Source of the DNA: Candidatus Microgenomates bacterium
GTDB lineage: Bacteria > Patescibacteria > Microgenomatia > JADHYG01
Direction of reading: 5' to 3'
DNA: 44,902 bases
Assembly (NCBI GenBank): GCA_016782545.1
Contig: JADHYG010000003.1
Span: forward strand, 1 to 44,902
In this document: positions 8,263-16,233 of the stretch, in pieces
How positions within the stretch are numbered: position 1 is the stretch's first letter
How the letters are laid out: the number at the start of each line of letters is the position of its first letter
Notes under the pieces: generated by a model
Told to the model about the DNA's origin: nothing
The model's input: only the letters and a program-made list of their open reading frames with translations
The model's database searches: none
Program-made: the position numbers and the translations under genes

Positions 8263-8320
8263 TTTTTTCGTCAAAGCATAAAATTTAGCCTCGAAGATAA
8301 AAAATATTCTTACACAAAAG

Positions 8321-9319
8321 CTAGGTCTTGGCTTCCATTGCTAATTGGCCACAGGCCGCTTTAATGTCTTGACCAAAAGAGTATCTTTGAGTTGTTTCAA
8401 TCCCCTGGTTTTGGAGGACTTGTTTGAATCTTTCTATTTGTATTCGGGTTGATGGTTCAAAATCACCGGTGGGATTATAGGCAATGAGGTTAACCATGCA
8501 CAAGCGGTTTTTTAGCAAACTGGCTATTTTTTCAGCCCATTTAACCTGATCATTAACTTTGTTTATCATCAGATATTCAAACATTACCTTCCGATTAGTT
8601 TTAGCTAGATAATAGTCAACGGCCTTTAAAATTTCTTTAAGTGGATATTGTTTGCTGGCCGGCATGAGTTTTTGGCGAAGTCTATCTTCAGGGGCATGTA
8701 GGGAAATAGCTAAATTAACTTCGGTTTTCAAATCAGCAAATTTCTTTATTAAATCAGGAATACCGATAGTTGAAAGAGATATTTTTCTTTGCCCAAGATT
8801 GAAACCTTCAGGGTCATTTAGAATTTGAATTGCCTTTATGGAGTTGTCGAAGTTAAGTAAAGGCTCGCCCATGTCCATAAAAACCACTCGATTTACCTTT
8901 TCCGAGGATTTTTTAAGTCGTCTAGCAAAGAAAATAACTTGCTCGATAATCTCATCAGCGGTTAAATTCCTTTTAAAACCTATTTTTCCGGTGGCGCAAA
9001 AAAGACAGCCTAAAGGACAACCAACTTGAGTGGAAACACAGGCAGTATAACGCTCTTTCTGTCTCATTAAAACTGTCTCTATATTTAGTTTGTCGGTAAG
9101 GGAAATTACCGCTTTGATAGTTTTTTTGTCTTTGGAAATGAAAGTTCGGGCATTAATAGCCAACGGACACTCTTTATTTAGTTTTTTTCTTAGGCTTAAG
9201 GGTAGAGAACTAGCTTCTTTCCAGTCCTGGACTAGGTTAGCATAAACTTCTTTTTTTATTTGCTTTAGCCGATAGGAGGGTTGGTTAGCTAAAATTTTTG
9301 GCAATTTTGAAAGGTTCAT
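8321..9319 (-). CDS. rlmN: 23S rRNA (adenine2503-C2)-methyltransferase RlmN
   Basis: A 332-residue radical-SAM enzyme. The cluster-binding CxxxCxxC is C101-C105-C108 in GCPLGCLFCATG. Family motifs follow: V-F-M-D-M-G-E-P-L-L-N, the serine-rich S-L-S-T-I-G-I-P, N-L-A-I-S-L-H-A-P, and a C-terminal A-A-C-G-Q-L with the catalytic cysteine near residue 323. RlmN methylates A2503 of 23S rRNA, and in many bacteria also A37 of some tRNAs. Length is slightly short of E. coli RlmN (384). The gene stands alone on the minus strand with about 60 bp to the convergent hsp20. Confidence 0.95.
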   Translation of the reverse strand: MNLSKLPKILANQPSYRLKQIKKEVYANLVQDWKEASSLPLSLRKKLNKECPLAINARTFISKDKKTIKAVISLTDKLNIETVLMRQKERYTACVSTQVGCPLGCLFCATGKIGFKRNLTADEIIEQVIFFARRLKKSSEKVNRVVFMDMGEPLLNFDNSIKAIQILNDPEGFNLGQRKISLSTIGIPDLIKKFADLKTEVNLAISLHAPEDRLRQKLMPASKQYPLKEILKAVDYYLAKTNRKVMFEYLMINKVNDQVKWAEKIASLLKNRLCMVNLIAYNPTGDFEPSTRIQIERFKQVLQNQGIETTQRYSFGQDIKAACGQLAMEAKT

Positions 9320-9752
9320 TCTGTAAGTATTCTACCAATAAGCTCAATAAGTTTCTCTGTCAAAAAAATATTTCGAAAACATTGGTTAAATTTTCTAAAA
9401 AATTAATAGGCGAAGATTATTACATCAAACTATGTCATTATTTAGTTTGCTTTCCCTTTTTTATAGTGTCTCATTTGTCTCATTTAGTCCTTCGGCAGAC
9501 TCAGGATTTCAGCCAAAATCTTCAACCTCAAGATACACTGGGAAAATTGAGTTATAATGACAGAACTGGCCTAGACCGCCCTGCTCAGCAACGAACCACT
9601 CGCTTTCGCTCGGGTTCATCGCTGCGAAATTTAGTTAGCACTAAATTTCTTGCCACACCTTTTGGTAGTAAAATTAGAAAGAGTGGTGAGGCAGGGATAT
9701 ACCTGAATGATACACTGTTTAGTGCATCAGAATGGTATATCCCCACAAAGTT
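9320..9752. other. Repeat-rich intergenic stretch without a convincing gene
   Basis: The first 100 bases are AT-rich and may hold the rlmN promoter. From about 9482 the sequence is a patchwork of small inverted elements: a CCTTCGGCAGACTCAGG motif (9488-9504), a GAACC/GGTTC hairpin around 9593-9620, the perfect hairpin GAAATTTAGT / ACTAAATTTC (9626-9635, 9640-9649), and a longer palindrome at 9694-9743. No frame here has recognisable protein similarity. Confidence 0.5.
9694..9743. repeat. 50-bp imperfect palindrome before the GIY-YIG gene
   Basis: GGGATATACC (9694-9703) pairs with GGTATATCCC (9734-9743). Inside, TGATACACT and AGTGCATCA pair with one mismatch around a GTTT loop. The element ends nine bases before the GIY-YIG start codon, so it could occlude initiation or be a terminator-like insertion. 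Confidence 0.55.
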
Positions 9753-10016
9753 ATGCAATTCTACTATGTTTATGTTTTAAAAAGTCTTCATAAAAATTTC
9801 ATTTATGTTGGTTTTACCTCAAACTTAAAAAGAAGAGTTAAGGAACATAATAACAAAGAAGAACTTTCCACTAAGCACTTTGCCCCGTTTGAATTAATTT
9901 TTTACGAAGCCTACCGAAACAAAAAAGATGCTAAACGAAGAGAGGGATATTTAAAAACAACTAAAGGAAAAACGACATTAAGAACGATGCTAAAAGACTA
10001 TTTCCAAGAATTCTAA
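9753..10016 (+). CDS. GIY-YIG nuclease domain protein (1 of 3)
   Basis: An 87-residue single-domain protein starting at ATG 9753 (M-Q-F-Y-Y-V-Y-V-L-K-S-L). The in-frame ATG 21 bases earlier lies inside a palindrome, so I prefer the later start. Motifs: Y-V-Y-V-L (GIY half), Y-V-G-F-T-S-N-L-K-R-R-V-K-E-H-N (YIG half with catalytic R), and E-G-Y-L-K in the place of the metal-binding E. Such solo UvrC-like domains (UPF0213/COG2827) are common in this group; the in vivo role is unknown. Two relatives lie at 33205 and 41808. Confidence 0.8.
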   Translation: MQFYYVYVLKSLHKNFIYVGFTSNLKRRVKEHNNKEELSTKHFAPFELIFYEAYRNKKDAKRREGYLKTTKGKTTLRTMLKDYFQEF

Positions 10017-10038
10017 TTCCAACACAATTCTTTTTTCA

Positions 10039-10064
10039 AGCCTATTGTGACGGTCTTTTTTGTT
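10039..10064. repeat. Dispersed ACGGTCTTTTTTGTT element, copy 1
   Basis: GCCTATTGTGACGGTC followed by six T and GTT. Close relatives are at 11682-11706 and 14139-14163. Here it lies 22 bases after the GIY-YIG stop. The other two form a perfect ACCGTTACAACGGT or equivalent hairpin before the T-run and look like intrinsic terminators on the plus strand. Confidence 0.5.
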
Positions 10065-10100
10065 GTTGATGAATTTTAAAATTAATCAGTTTTCCCTAAA

Positions 10101-10120
10101 CAGTGATTTTTTGGTAGAAT
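10101..10120 (+). promoter_or_regulatory. Extended -10 promoter, near-leaderless start
   Basis: CAGTGATTTTTTGGTAGAAT ends eight bases before the ATG at 10129. TGG-TAGAAT is an extended -10. The same CAGTGATTTTTTG segment recurs before the gene at 14647. A start site about seven bases after the box would give a transcript with almost no leader, and there is no ribosome binding site. Confidence 0.6.
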
Positions 10121-10128
10121 AATCAAAG

Positions 10129-10914
10129 ATGAACAATCAGACTGTTAAGAAATTAAAAGTGACAGTTCTTGTTGAAGATACTTCTCCAAAGAGATCTTTT
10201 TGGGGAGAACATGGTTTGTCTTTCTGGATTGAAACTGATGATAAAAACATTCTTTTTGACACGGGCTACTCTGGTGATGTTTTAATTCATAATCTTGGAG
10301 TTCTTGGGCTAAAATTGAAGGATATAGACGCCTTTGTTTTAAGTCATCCTCATAACGACCATAGCGGCGGACTTAGGCTAATTATTGACCAAATCAAAGA
10401 CGTTCCAGCGTATTGTGTCTCCAATGCCTTTGATAAATATGTTCCAGATGGAGAGAAGATTTCCAAGTGGTTTTCCAACATCAACTATGTTAAAGAAAAC
10501 AGGGTTGTGTTTTCTGGCATCTATATTCCCAAAGAACGAAACACAATCAACAGTCCTAAGGAAACTAAAGAGATAAATCTTGTTATCAATTTAGAAGGAA
10601 AAGGATTGGTTATAATTGTAGGTTGTGCCCATCATGGACTTTTTAATATAGTTAAGGACGCAAGATTGCTTTTTCAAAACAAGGTGCCTTTGTATGCTCT
10701 CATAGGAGGTTTTCATCTGAAAGATGCAGAGGATAAAGAAATAGTTGAAACAGTTGATTATCTGAAGGCATCTGGTTTAAAGATACTGGCTCCTAATCAT
10801 TGCACTGGCTTTAATGCATTAAAAATAATGACTCAAGCATTCCCCGTAGGGTTAAAATTCGTCGCTAATACACATACAGGTACTTTTCATACTGGGATGA
10901 GTTTGACGCTATAA
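10129..10914 (+). CDS. Metallo-beta-lactamase-fold hydrolase
   Basis: A 261-residue cytoplasmic protein. The zinc motif HxHxDH is H73-P-H75-N-D77-H78, followed by G-C-A-H-H-G (about 166-171), G-G-F-H-L and P-N-H-C-T-G. The pattern is that of the subgroup annotated as 7,8-dihydropterin-6-yl-methyl-4-(ribofuranosyl)aminobenzene 5'-phosphate synthase-like, in which W-G-E-H-G-L-S-F near residue 25-32 is also typical. True substrate in bacteria is not established. It is monocistronic, with its own near-leaderless promoter. Confidence 0.82.
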   Translation: MNNQTVKKLKVTVLVEDTSPKRSFWGEHGLSFWIETDDKNILFDTGYSGDVLIHNLGVLGLKLKDIDAFVLSHPHNDHSGGLRLIIDQIKDVPAYCVSNAFDKYVPDGEKISKWFSNINYVKENRVVFSGIYIPKERNTINSPKETKEINLVINLEGKGLVIIVGCAHHGLFNIVKDARLLFQNKVPLYALIGGFHLKDAEDKEIVETVDYLKASGLKILAPNHCTGFNALKIMTQAFPVGLKFVANTHTGTFHTGMSLTL

Positions 10915-10925
10915 ATCAAAGACAG

Positions 10926-11039
10926 CTACTGGATAATTGTTAGTAATTTATTACTTTGTTCCATCATCATTTCAGGCTTTTCTGCCATTTTTACCCACTC
11001 AAAAGTTCGAAAATCCCCACACCATTCGGCGCGGGGCAC
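10926..11039 (-). pseudogene. Short RAEWxGDF-family frame, copy 1
   Basis: A 37-codon minus-strand frame from GTG 11039. It begins V-P-R-A-E-W-C-G-D-F-R-T-F-E-W and ends in a methionine-rich, amphipathic tail (P-E-M-M-M-E-Q-S-N-K-L-L). Homologous frames occur at 11557-11676 and 16158-16208. They look like C-terminal gene fragments or a family of tiny genes scattered through 11-16 kb. I do not recognise the parent protein. Confidence 0.4.
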
Positions 11040-11148
11040 GGCGTCCTCCTCCAGGGGCGGACAGGTATTCCCCCAGCTAAATCATTGAGAAAAGCCTTTT
11101 GGATGGGGTTTTCTGAAAGCCGCTTTCTCGTTTCTGACCTTAGGTTAT

Positions 11149-11442
11149 TTAATAAAAAACTTGGCCAAAAAGTAGAAATACAAGCCATAGTCCCAGCACA
11201 ACAAGTCCAAGCTCCTTTGCTTTTTTTAAAAACAATCTCTTGGCAATAAGAAAAACAATATAGGCATTTATGCCTGAGATAAACAACGGGATTAGTTTGT
11301 ATAAGATGACTAGCATGGAAGTTATCCCGAGAGAATCAGTTAAAAATCGTAATAAGAAAAATCCTAGAAAAATAACTTTTACAAGTGGTATAGAGATCAA
11401 AACTAGAAGAAGATATTTAAACTTATTATTCACTAAAATCAT
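11149..11442 (-). CDS. Small membrane protein, unknown function
   Basis: A 97-residue, very hydrophobic protein with three predicted membrane segments (about residues 8-30, 40-62 and 75-96) and a basic K-R-L-F-L-K-K-A-K loop before the last. The first residues M-I-L-V-N-N-K-F-K-Y form a short N-terminal stretch. A TTGACA sits at 11463-11468 on this strand, but no well-spaced -10 fits before the ATG. No family is recognised. It lies between two decayed fragments, so it may itself be a remnant, though the hydrophobic pattern is coherent. Confidence 0.45.
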   Translation of the reverse strand: MILVNNKFKYLLLVLISIPLVKVIFLGFFLLRFLTDSLGITSMLVILYKLIPLFISGINAYIVFLIAKRLFLKKAKELGLVVLGLWLVFLLFGQVFY

Positions 11443-11556
11443 TAAATCATAAAATAGAATTTTGTCAACAAAAGCCTTGTTTTGTTTAAAAACACAAGCT
11501 CGAATTCTAAATTAACCCCTAAATTAAAACAATGTAAACCTTTATGGATAAAAAGA

Positions 11557-11676
11557 TTAAGCCATGAGTGATTCTTGGAGTAATTGCTTTGTTTGTTGCA
11601 TCATTTCTTCATGGTTTTTAACCAAAGTGGCCCACCGAAAAGTTCGAAAATAGTCCCATTCCCTCAGCTCAGCCAC
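11557..11676 (-). pseudogene. Short RAEWxGDF-family frame, copy 2
   Basis: A 39-codon frame from GTG 11676: V-A-E-L-R-E-W-D-Y-F-R-T-F-R-W, then N-H-E-E-M-M-Q-Q-T-K-Q-L-L-Q. It aligns along its whole length with 10926-11039. At the DNA level, AAAGTGGC near its start pairs with GCCACTTT inside it, so the fragment can fold into a long hairpin. Confidence 0.4.
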
Positions 11677-11681
11677 TTTTA

Positions 11682-11706
11682 GGCCGTTACAACGGTCTTT
11701 TTTGTT
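11682..11706 (+). terminator. Dispersed terminator-like element, copy 2
   Basis: GGCCGTTACAACGGTC hairpin (ACCGTT/AACGGT type) followed by six T. It is nearly the same as 14139-14163 and related to 10039-10064. On the plus strand it reads as an intrinsic terminator, but no plus-strand gene ends nearby, so it may instead belong to a repeat. The stretch 11443-11908 holds only this, the short frame beside it and the promoter of the next gene. Confidence 0.5.
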
Positions 11707-11777
11707 TACAAGATCTCGATTTTTACATTGGTATAAAAATATGATAGATTTGTTTCAGGAGATAAAATTGGTATTTA

Positions 11778-11786
11778 TGGTATAAT
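11778..11786 (+). promoter_or_regulatory. Extended -10 promoter for the beta-propeller gene
   Basis: TGGTATAAT (11778-11786) is a perfect extended -10 box without a good -35. It gives an untranslated leader of roughly 115 bases before the ATG at 11909. Confidence 0.5.
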
Positions 11787-11908
11787 TTTAGTGTTAAAGA
11801 ATTAGAGATATTTTGTGAAAGAACAAAATCAGCAAAACAACTATTAACACCATCAAACAAGAGATCGCTCAAGTAAGCTCTAAGGATTTCAATCCCCAGA
11901 ATAAGAGA

Positions 11909-13873
11909 ATGTGGTTTTTATTGACGGCACTTATTTTTTTGGCGATTGGCGCTCTTGGTTCTTTTTTTCTTGTTTCCATTAAATCGAGATTTGAAGTTCC
12001 TTTTAAACCTCCCTCTCTTATTTCTGAAAAAATTGATTTTGAAAAGTTCACTTCCGAAGAAGAGTTTATATCGTATATTAAAACAACAGCCGGCGCTGGT
12101 GACTTTTTTGGGGCCATTCCTGGATTGCCGCAAAGAGATTTTGAAGAAAGAATTGATCTTTCTTTGCCATCTGCGCCCGAGTCAGGAATGGGCAAAGCAA
12201 TCCCTGACCCTTTCAGGGAAAGGGTTTCGGAAACTACGGTTCAGGTTAAAGGAATTGACGAGCCAGACATAATCAAAACTGACGGGACCGAGATCTATTT
12301 TTCCTTAAAGTCTCCTGTTTATCGCATCCCAGAAAGACCAATGTTCGAAGAAAAGAGCATCATGCCCCCATCACAAGGCGAAACTAAAGTCATTAAAGCA
12401 TTTCCGCCGGCCGCTTTGGCAACAGAAGCTCAAATTGAAATAACCGGAAACTTGCTTTTGAATAAAAACATTCTCGTCCTTTTTACAGAGAACAACAAAA
12501 TCTATGGATATAATGTTTCTAATCCAGAGTCTCCAACGGAAAAATGGAAAATTGATTTAGAAAACAACAACGTTTTGGTCGCCGCCCGGCTTTATCAGGG
12601 CAAAGTTTATTTTGTTACCAAGACCAGGATTAATATCAGCAAGCCCTGTCCGATTATACCTCTTTCTATAGGAGAAAGAGAAATTTCTATAAGGTGTACC
12701 GATATTTACCATCCGATTGTTAACGTACCAGTTGATGTTGCCTATACTGCTTTTATTCTCGATCCTAATACTGGAATGATCAATAAAAGTGTTTCTTTTG
12801 TTGGGTCCTCGGGATCGTCGATGCTTTATATGTCCCAAAATGCCCTTTATGCGACCTATACTTATTACGAAGATGTCACCAATTTCTTTTATAAATTTTT
12901 CTCTGAGGAGGGTCAGGATTTGCTTCCAAATTCAATGATCAAAAAACTGCAGTCGCTTCGAGAATATGATCTAAGCGGCCAAACCAAAATGGTTGAGTTT
13001 CAAAATATTTTTGAACAGCATCTTAACTCCTTGGACAATGATGAGCGATTAAGAATAGAGAACGAATTTACCAATCGGATAGAAGACTACTCTGAAAGAT
13101 ATCAAAGAGAATTAGAAAAAACTGGAATTGTAAAAATTGCCTTGGATAATTTTAAGGTGTTGGCTACGGGGAACGTACCCGGACACCCTTTGAATCAGTT
13201 TTCTCTTGATGAATATCAAAATCACTTGCGGATTGCCGTTACCATTACCGGGGGCACTCTTGGTTCTGGAGAAAGCGCTAATGACGTTTATATTCTGGAC
13301 AGTAAATTACAACAGATAGGTTCTGTAACAAACTTGGGATTAGGAGAAAAAATCTATTCGGCGCGATTCATTGAAGACAAAGGCTATTTAGTTACCTTTA
13401 AAGAAATCGACCCCTTTTTTGTTTTGGATTTATCCGATCCAAAATTGCCTCAAGTGAAGGGCGAACTTAAAATTCCTGGTTATTCTTCATATCTACACCC
13501 AATTACCAAAGACAGAATTCTGGGAATTGGGAAAGAAGGTTCACAAGTAAAAATTTCTCTGTTTAATGTGACTTCGCCTGACAATCCAACTGAAACCGAT
13601 AAATATATGTTGGATGAGTCTTGGTCTGATATCTTAAATACTCACCACGCTTTTCTGCTGGATGAAAAACACAATGTTTTCTTTCTACCGGGCAACAAAG
13701 GCGGTTACGTGTTTTCTTATCAAGGTGATCAACTTAGGTTAAGAAAAGCTGTCGCTGACATTCAAGCACGAAGAGCTATTTATATAAACGATTATTTATA
13801 CATCATTGGTGATAATAGGTTGGTTATTTTGAACGAAATAGATTGGGAGCAAGTAAATCAATTGGAATTTTAA
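11909..13873 (+). CDS. Membrane-anchored beta-propeller protein
   Basis: A 654-residue protein. Residues 3-26 form a single N-terminal membrane anchor; the remainder should be extracytoplasmic. The stretch T-T-V-Q-V-K-G-I-D-E-P-D-I-I-K-T-D-G-T at about 108-126 is the opening signature of the secreted beta-propeller domain family (PF09826). Repeated blade motifs follow, such as V-Y-I-L-D-S-K, F-F-V-L-D-L-S-D-P and K-I-S-L-F-N-V-T-S-P-D-N-P. A helical insertion lies at about 350-400. Likely role: surface or substrate binding; no catalytic residues are evident. It is monocistronic. Part of a minus-strand fragment begins at its stop codon. Confidence 0.8.
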   Translation: MWFLLTALIFLAIGALGSFFLVSIKSRFEVPFKPPSLISEKIDFEKFTSEEEFISYIKTTAGAGDFFGAIPGLPQRDFEERIDLSLPSAPESGMGKAIPDPFRERVSETTVQVKGIDEPDIIKTDGTEIYFSLKSPVYRIPERPMFEEKSIMPPSQGETKVIKAFPPAALATEAQIEITGNLLLNKNILVLFTENNKIYGYNVSNPESPTEKWKIDLENNNVLVAARLYQGKVYFVTKTRINISKPCPIIPLSIGEREISIRCTDIYHPIVNVPVDVAYTAFILDPNTGMINKSVSFVGSSGSSMLYMSQNALYATYTYYEDVTNFFYKFFSEEGQDLLPNSMIKKLQSLREYDLSGQTKMVEFQNIFEQHLNSLDNDERLRIENEFTNRIEDYSERYQRELEKTGIVKIALDNFKVLATGNVPGHPLNQFSLDEYQNHLRIAVTITGGTLGSGESANDVYILDSKLQQIGSVTNLGLGEKIYSARFIEDKGYLVTFKEIDPFFVLDLSDPKLPQVKGELKIPGYSSYLHPITKDRILGIGKEGSQVKISLFNVTSPDNPTETDKYMLDESWSDILNTHHAFLLDEKHNVFFLPGNKGGYVFSYQGDQLRLRKAVADIQARRAIYINDYLYIIGDNRLVILNEIDWEQVNQLEF

Positions 13874-14079
13874 ACCCGTTTAAATTCAACCCCTTTTTCG
13901 ATACCGTTTTTTCTCAACTCTTGACGAGTTTCCAAAACCAACTCAAACAATCCTAACTTTTCTCCAAAGGCTTGGACTACGTTTATAACAAGAAATATAT
14001 AGTGAGTAGCGGGGTGGGGTAAATTTTTGTTAATCAAATCTAAGCCTGCAGTGCTAAGTCTGGAATGTAAATATATTCA
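13870..14079 (-). pseudogene. Decayed reading frame with KNLPHPATHYI motif
   Basis: An open minus-strand frame of 69 codons without a normal start, ending at TAA 13870-13872. It reads coherently protein-like: L-S-T-A-G-L-D-L-I-N-K-N-L-P-H-P-A-T-H-Y, then V-Q-A-F-G-E-K-L-G-L-F-E-L-V-L-E-T-R-Q-E-L. The K-N-L-P-H-x-x-T-H-Y-I part is repeated at 14560-14615. I do not recognise the family. The rest of 14080-14255 holds a terminator-like repeat and the promoter region of the cupin gene. Confidence 0.35.
13976..14028. repeat. Direct repeat KNLPH, copy 1
   Basis: The element runs from ACTACGT through TGAGTAGCGGGGTGGGG to AAATTTTT. It matches 14560-14615 at most positions, differing by small indels in the AT-rich part. 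Confidence 0.6.
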
Positions 14080-14138
14080 CTTTGTCTCTGAATAATAGTT
14101 CTAACGTTGTTCACGATTCCCAGCTCAACCCCCTTTTA

Positions 14139-14163
14139 GCCCGTTGTAACGGTCTCTTCTGTT
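14139..14163 (+). terminator. Dispersed terminator-like element, copy 3
   Basis: GCCCGTTGTAACGGTC followed by TCTTCTGTT. It has the same hairpin as copy 2 with a weaker T-run. It lies about 115 bases before the cupin gene. Confidence 0.45.
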
Positions 14164-14255
14164 AATTAACAAAAATGCTATAATCATTTAAATAAGTTTA
14201 ATGAAAGTCGTTTGTATAAAAACGAGTTAAACGAAATCTTTTACTCAACTATTTT

Positions 14256-14531
14256 ATGAATTTAAAAAATTTGAAAATCATCAAGTCTGACAAAAGAGGC
14301 GTTGTTTATAAGTGTGGCAAGGGTATGTATGTTTCAAGAAAAAAAGGAACGGTTACAGCAGATCATATTCATGATGATTTTGGTGAAACTCTATATTTAG
14401 TGAAAGGAACAATTGAACTTACAGTTGGCAAAGAGGTTAAAAAAGTAGCCGCCCCAACGAAAATTGAAATTCCCAAGAAAATTTATCATAAAATTTTAGC
14501 CCTTTCAGAAATTGAATTCCTTAAAATGTAA
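14256..14531 (+). CDS. Small cupin-domain protein
   Basis: A 91-residue protein with one double-stranded beta-helix. The first cupin motif is A-D-H-I-H-D-D-F-G-E-T-L-Y-L-V-K-G-T-I-E-L (about 45-65), with H-I-H and E as candidate metal ligands. The second is degenerate around I-P-K-K-I-Y-H-K-I. Function is unknown; cupins this size often bind a metal and a small ligand. A weak TATAAT (14178-14183) lies upstream. It is monocistronic and followed by a copy of the KNLPH repeat. Confidence 0.7.
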   Translation: MNLKNLKIIKSDKRGVVYKCGKGMYVSRKKGTVTADHIHDDFGETLYLVKGTIELTVGKEVKKVAAPTKIEIPKKIYHKILALSEIEFLKM

Positions 14532-14559
14532 GTGGTTAGGTAAAAAGATTCAAAAAAAA

Positions 14560-14615
14560 ACTACGTCTATTTTAAGAAAATATATATAATGAGTAGAGGA
14601 GTGGGGTAAATTTTT
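14560..14615. repeat. Direct repeat KNLPH, copy 2
   Basis: Second copy of 13976-14028 (ACTACGT, then GAGTAGAGGAGTGGGG and AAATTTTT). On the minus strand it encodes M-K-N-L-P-H-S-S-T-H-Y-I, preserving the peptide pattern of copy 1 despite base changes. Confidence 0.6.
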
Positions 14616-14621
14616 CATTGC

Positions 14622-14640
14622 CAGTGATTTTTTGTAAAAT
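14622..14640 (+). promoter_or_regulatory. Extended promoter, leaderless start
   Basis: CAGTGATTTTTTGTAAAAT ends six bases before the ATG at 14647. It shares CAGTGATTTTTTG with the promoter at 10101-10120. Transcription would begin at or next to the start codon. Confidence 0.6.
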
Positions 14641-14646
14641 TAAAAC

Positions 14647-16167
14647 ATGAATGTTAAAGGCTTGCTGAAATTCAAAAGAAATAAAAAAACCTTTCTTTTG
14701 ATCGTCATCGTTATTTTATCAGGAATTGTTACATTTGGCTTTGTTGTCTGTGGGTGGAATTATTTTCAAGCCTTACAACTGCTTCGAGAAGCGCGAAAAC
14801 TCAAGACAGATGAAAAATACAAAACAGCGATTGAGATTTTGGAAGAAAGTCAAATTAAAACTTTCAGCAAAAAATTACACTTAGAAGTTGAAGCCGAGCT
14901 TGCTGAAAACAAACAACTAAGTCAAGAAAAGTCAATTTATTACCAAGGAATAGCAATGGCTGATGCTGGTGATTGGGAAAGGGCCGTTGATCTTTGGGAG
15001 CAAATTCCTAGCGGCTCGTTTTATTATTCAAAGGTTAAAACTACCAAGGATATTTTTCATGAAAAACCAGACGGTAAAACTGTACAGTTGATAAATTACA
15101 ATCACGCTCAAGATCCTACCTGGGAAGAAGTGCTTGAATTTTTGAAAAATGACTCTACCGACGACAAGCTTTATGATCTGGATTCATTTGTCTGCACTGG
15201 TTTTGCGGAAATGTTTCACAATAACGCTGAACGCGCTGGAATTAAAACTGCTTATGTAGGCATTGTTTTTTCCGAGGGGCCGGGACATGTTATTAATGCT
15301 TTTAATACTAATGACAAGGGTTTAGTTTATGTGGATGTAACTGGACCGGGTTTTTCAAGATTGCGGGATGATTTTCTTGAAGAAAATAACTCAAACTGTG
15401 AATGGGACAAAATTGGCTACCTGGCCGAAAATCGTCCCTACGGAACAATTAGCATCAACTACTCAAATTTGGACCCAATAGACTATCAACCTTACGAGAA
15501 TTACGCGACTCTTTGGACAGATATCCAAATTCAGCTCGAAGAGCTAAGAGGTAAAATTGATTCCCACAATGAAGACTCGGTTAAGCACCAAGAAAAGGCA
15601 GCTGCTTATGAAATTAATTCCGCGTCTTATGAAAAACTACTTGAAGACTACAATCAGAACTTAGTTAATATTCAACAACAGATTGATGAAGAACATAAGA
15701 CCGAACAAGAGACTTTTAATACAAAATTGGCTGATTGGGAAAAGAGAAAAGCCGAGTATGAAATAGAAGTGGAGGATTATAATAAAATGGTTGGAGATTA
15801 TAATGATAAAGGAATAGGGGATCCTGCAGCGCTTCAAGCCGAAAAAGAAAAACTGGACAACATAAAAAAAGTTCTTAATGAAGAACTCGAGAAACTTAAA
15901 GAAGAAAGTGCTTCCATTGATAGTGAAAATAAGAAGCAAGTGGAAAATGAAAAAGAGAAGTTAAGTGAACAAAAAGAAAATCTTGAGAATCTCAGAAAAG
16001 ACTTAGAAAAGCAGCGTAAGGATGTAAATTCCGAATCCGAGTCTTTAAACGCTTTATCAGAAGAATTTAAAAATGAATTTGGTAATCTTAAAACTCGCGA
16101 GCAAAAACTAAATACTTGTTACTGGAAACCAATGGCAAACGTGGAAAAAATTGATATTTATTGGTGA
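14647..16167 (+). CDS. Membrane-anchored transglutaminase-like protein with coiled-coil tail
   Basis: A 506-residue protein in three parts. Residues 15-38 form an N-terminal membrane anchor, followed by a TPR-like helical region (about 43-135). A transglutaminase-like domain spans about 145-260 and shows a complete Cys-His-Asp triad: C183 in FVCTGFAEM, H214 in GPGHVINAF, and D230 in VYVDVTGPG. Residues 285-480 form a long charged coiled coil, and the protein ends in a short W-K-P-M-A-N tail. The triad order and spacing match the transglutaminase/protease superfamily; it could crosslink, cleave or ligate envelope proteins. Inferred to be outside the membrane. Confidence 0.65.
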   Translation: MNVKGLLKFKRNKKTFLLIVIVILSGIVTFGFVVCGWNYFQALQLLREARKLKTDEKYKTAIEILEESQIKTFSKKLHLEVEAELAENKQLSQEKSIYYQGIAMADAGDWERAVDLWEQIPSGSFYYSKVKTTKDIFHEKPDGKTVQLINYNHAQDPTWEEVLEFLKNDSTDDKLYDLDSFVCTGFAEMFHNNAERAGIKTAYVGIVFSEGPGHVINAFNTNDKGLVYVDVTGPGFSRLRDDFLEENNSNCEWDKIGYLAENRPYGTISINYSNLDPIDYQPYENYATLWTDIQIQLEELRGKIDSHNEDSVKHQEKAAAYEINSASYEKLLEDYNQNLVNIQQQIDEEHKTEQETFNTKLADWEKRKAEYEIEVEDYNKMVGDYNDKGIGDPAALQAEKEKLDNIKKVLNEELEKLKEESASIDSENKKQVENEKEKLSEQKENLENLRKDLEKQRKDVNSESESLNALSEEFKNEFGNLKTREQKLNTCYWKPMANVEKIDIYW

Positions 16168-16208
16168 ATTCTTATTTGGAAATCTCCATACCATTCGGCA
16201 CGGGACAC
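16158..16208 (-). pseudogene. Short RAEWxGDF-family frame, copy 3
   Basis: A 16-codon frame from GTG 16208: V-S-R-A-E-W-Y-G-D-F-Q-I, then stop. The DNA around it (ACCATTCGGCACGGGACACG) closely resembles 11020-11040. It overlaps the 3' end of the plus-strand gene by ten bases. It is a truncated copy of the frames at 10926 and 11557. Confidence 0.35.
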
Positions 16209-16233
16209 GGTGTCCTATTTGCTCAGTTAAGTT

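Noticed and set aside
9298..9780. 160-codon plus-strand frame
   Set aside because: It overlaps the rlmN start and crosses several palindromes; composition is not protein-like.
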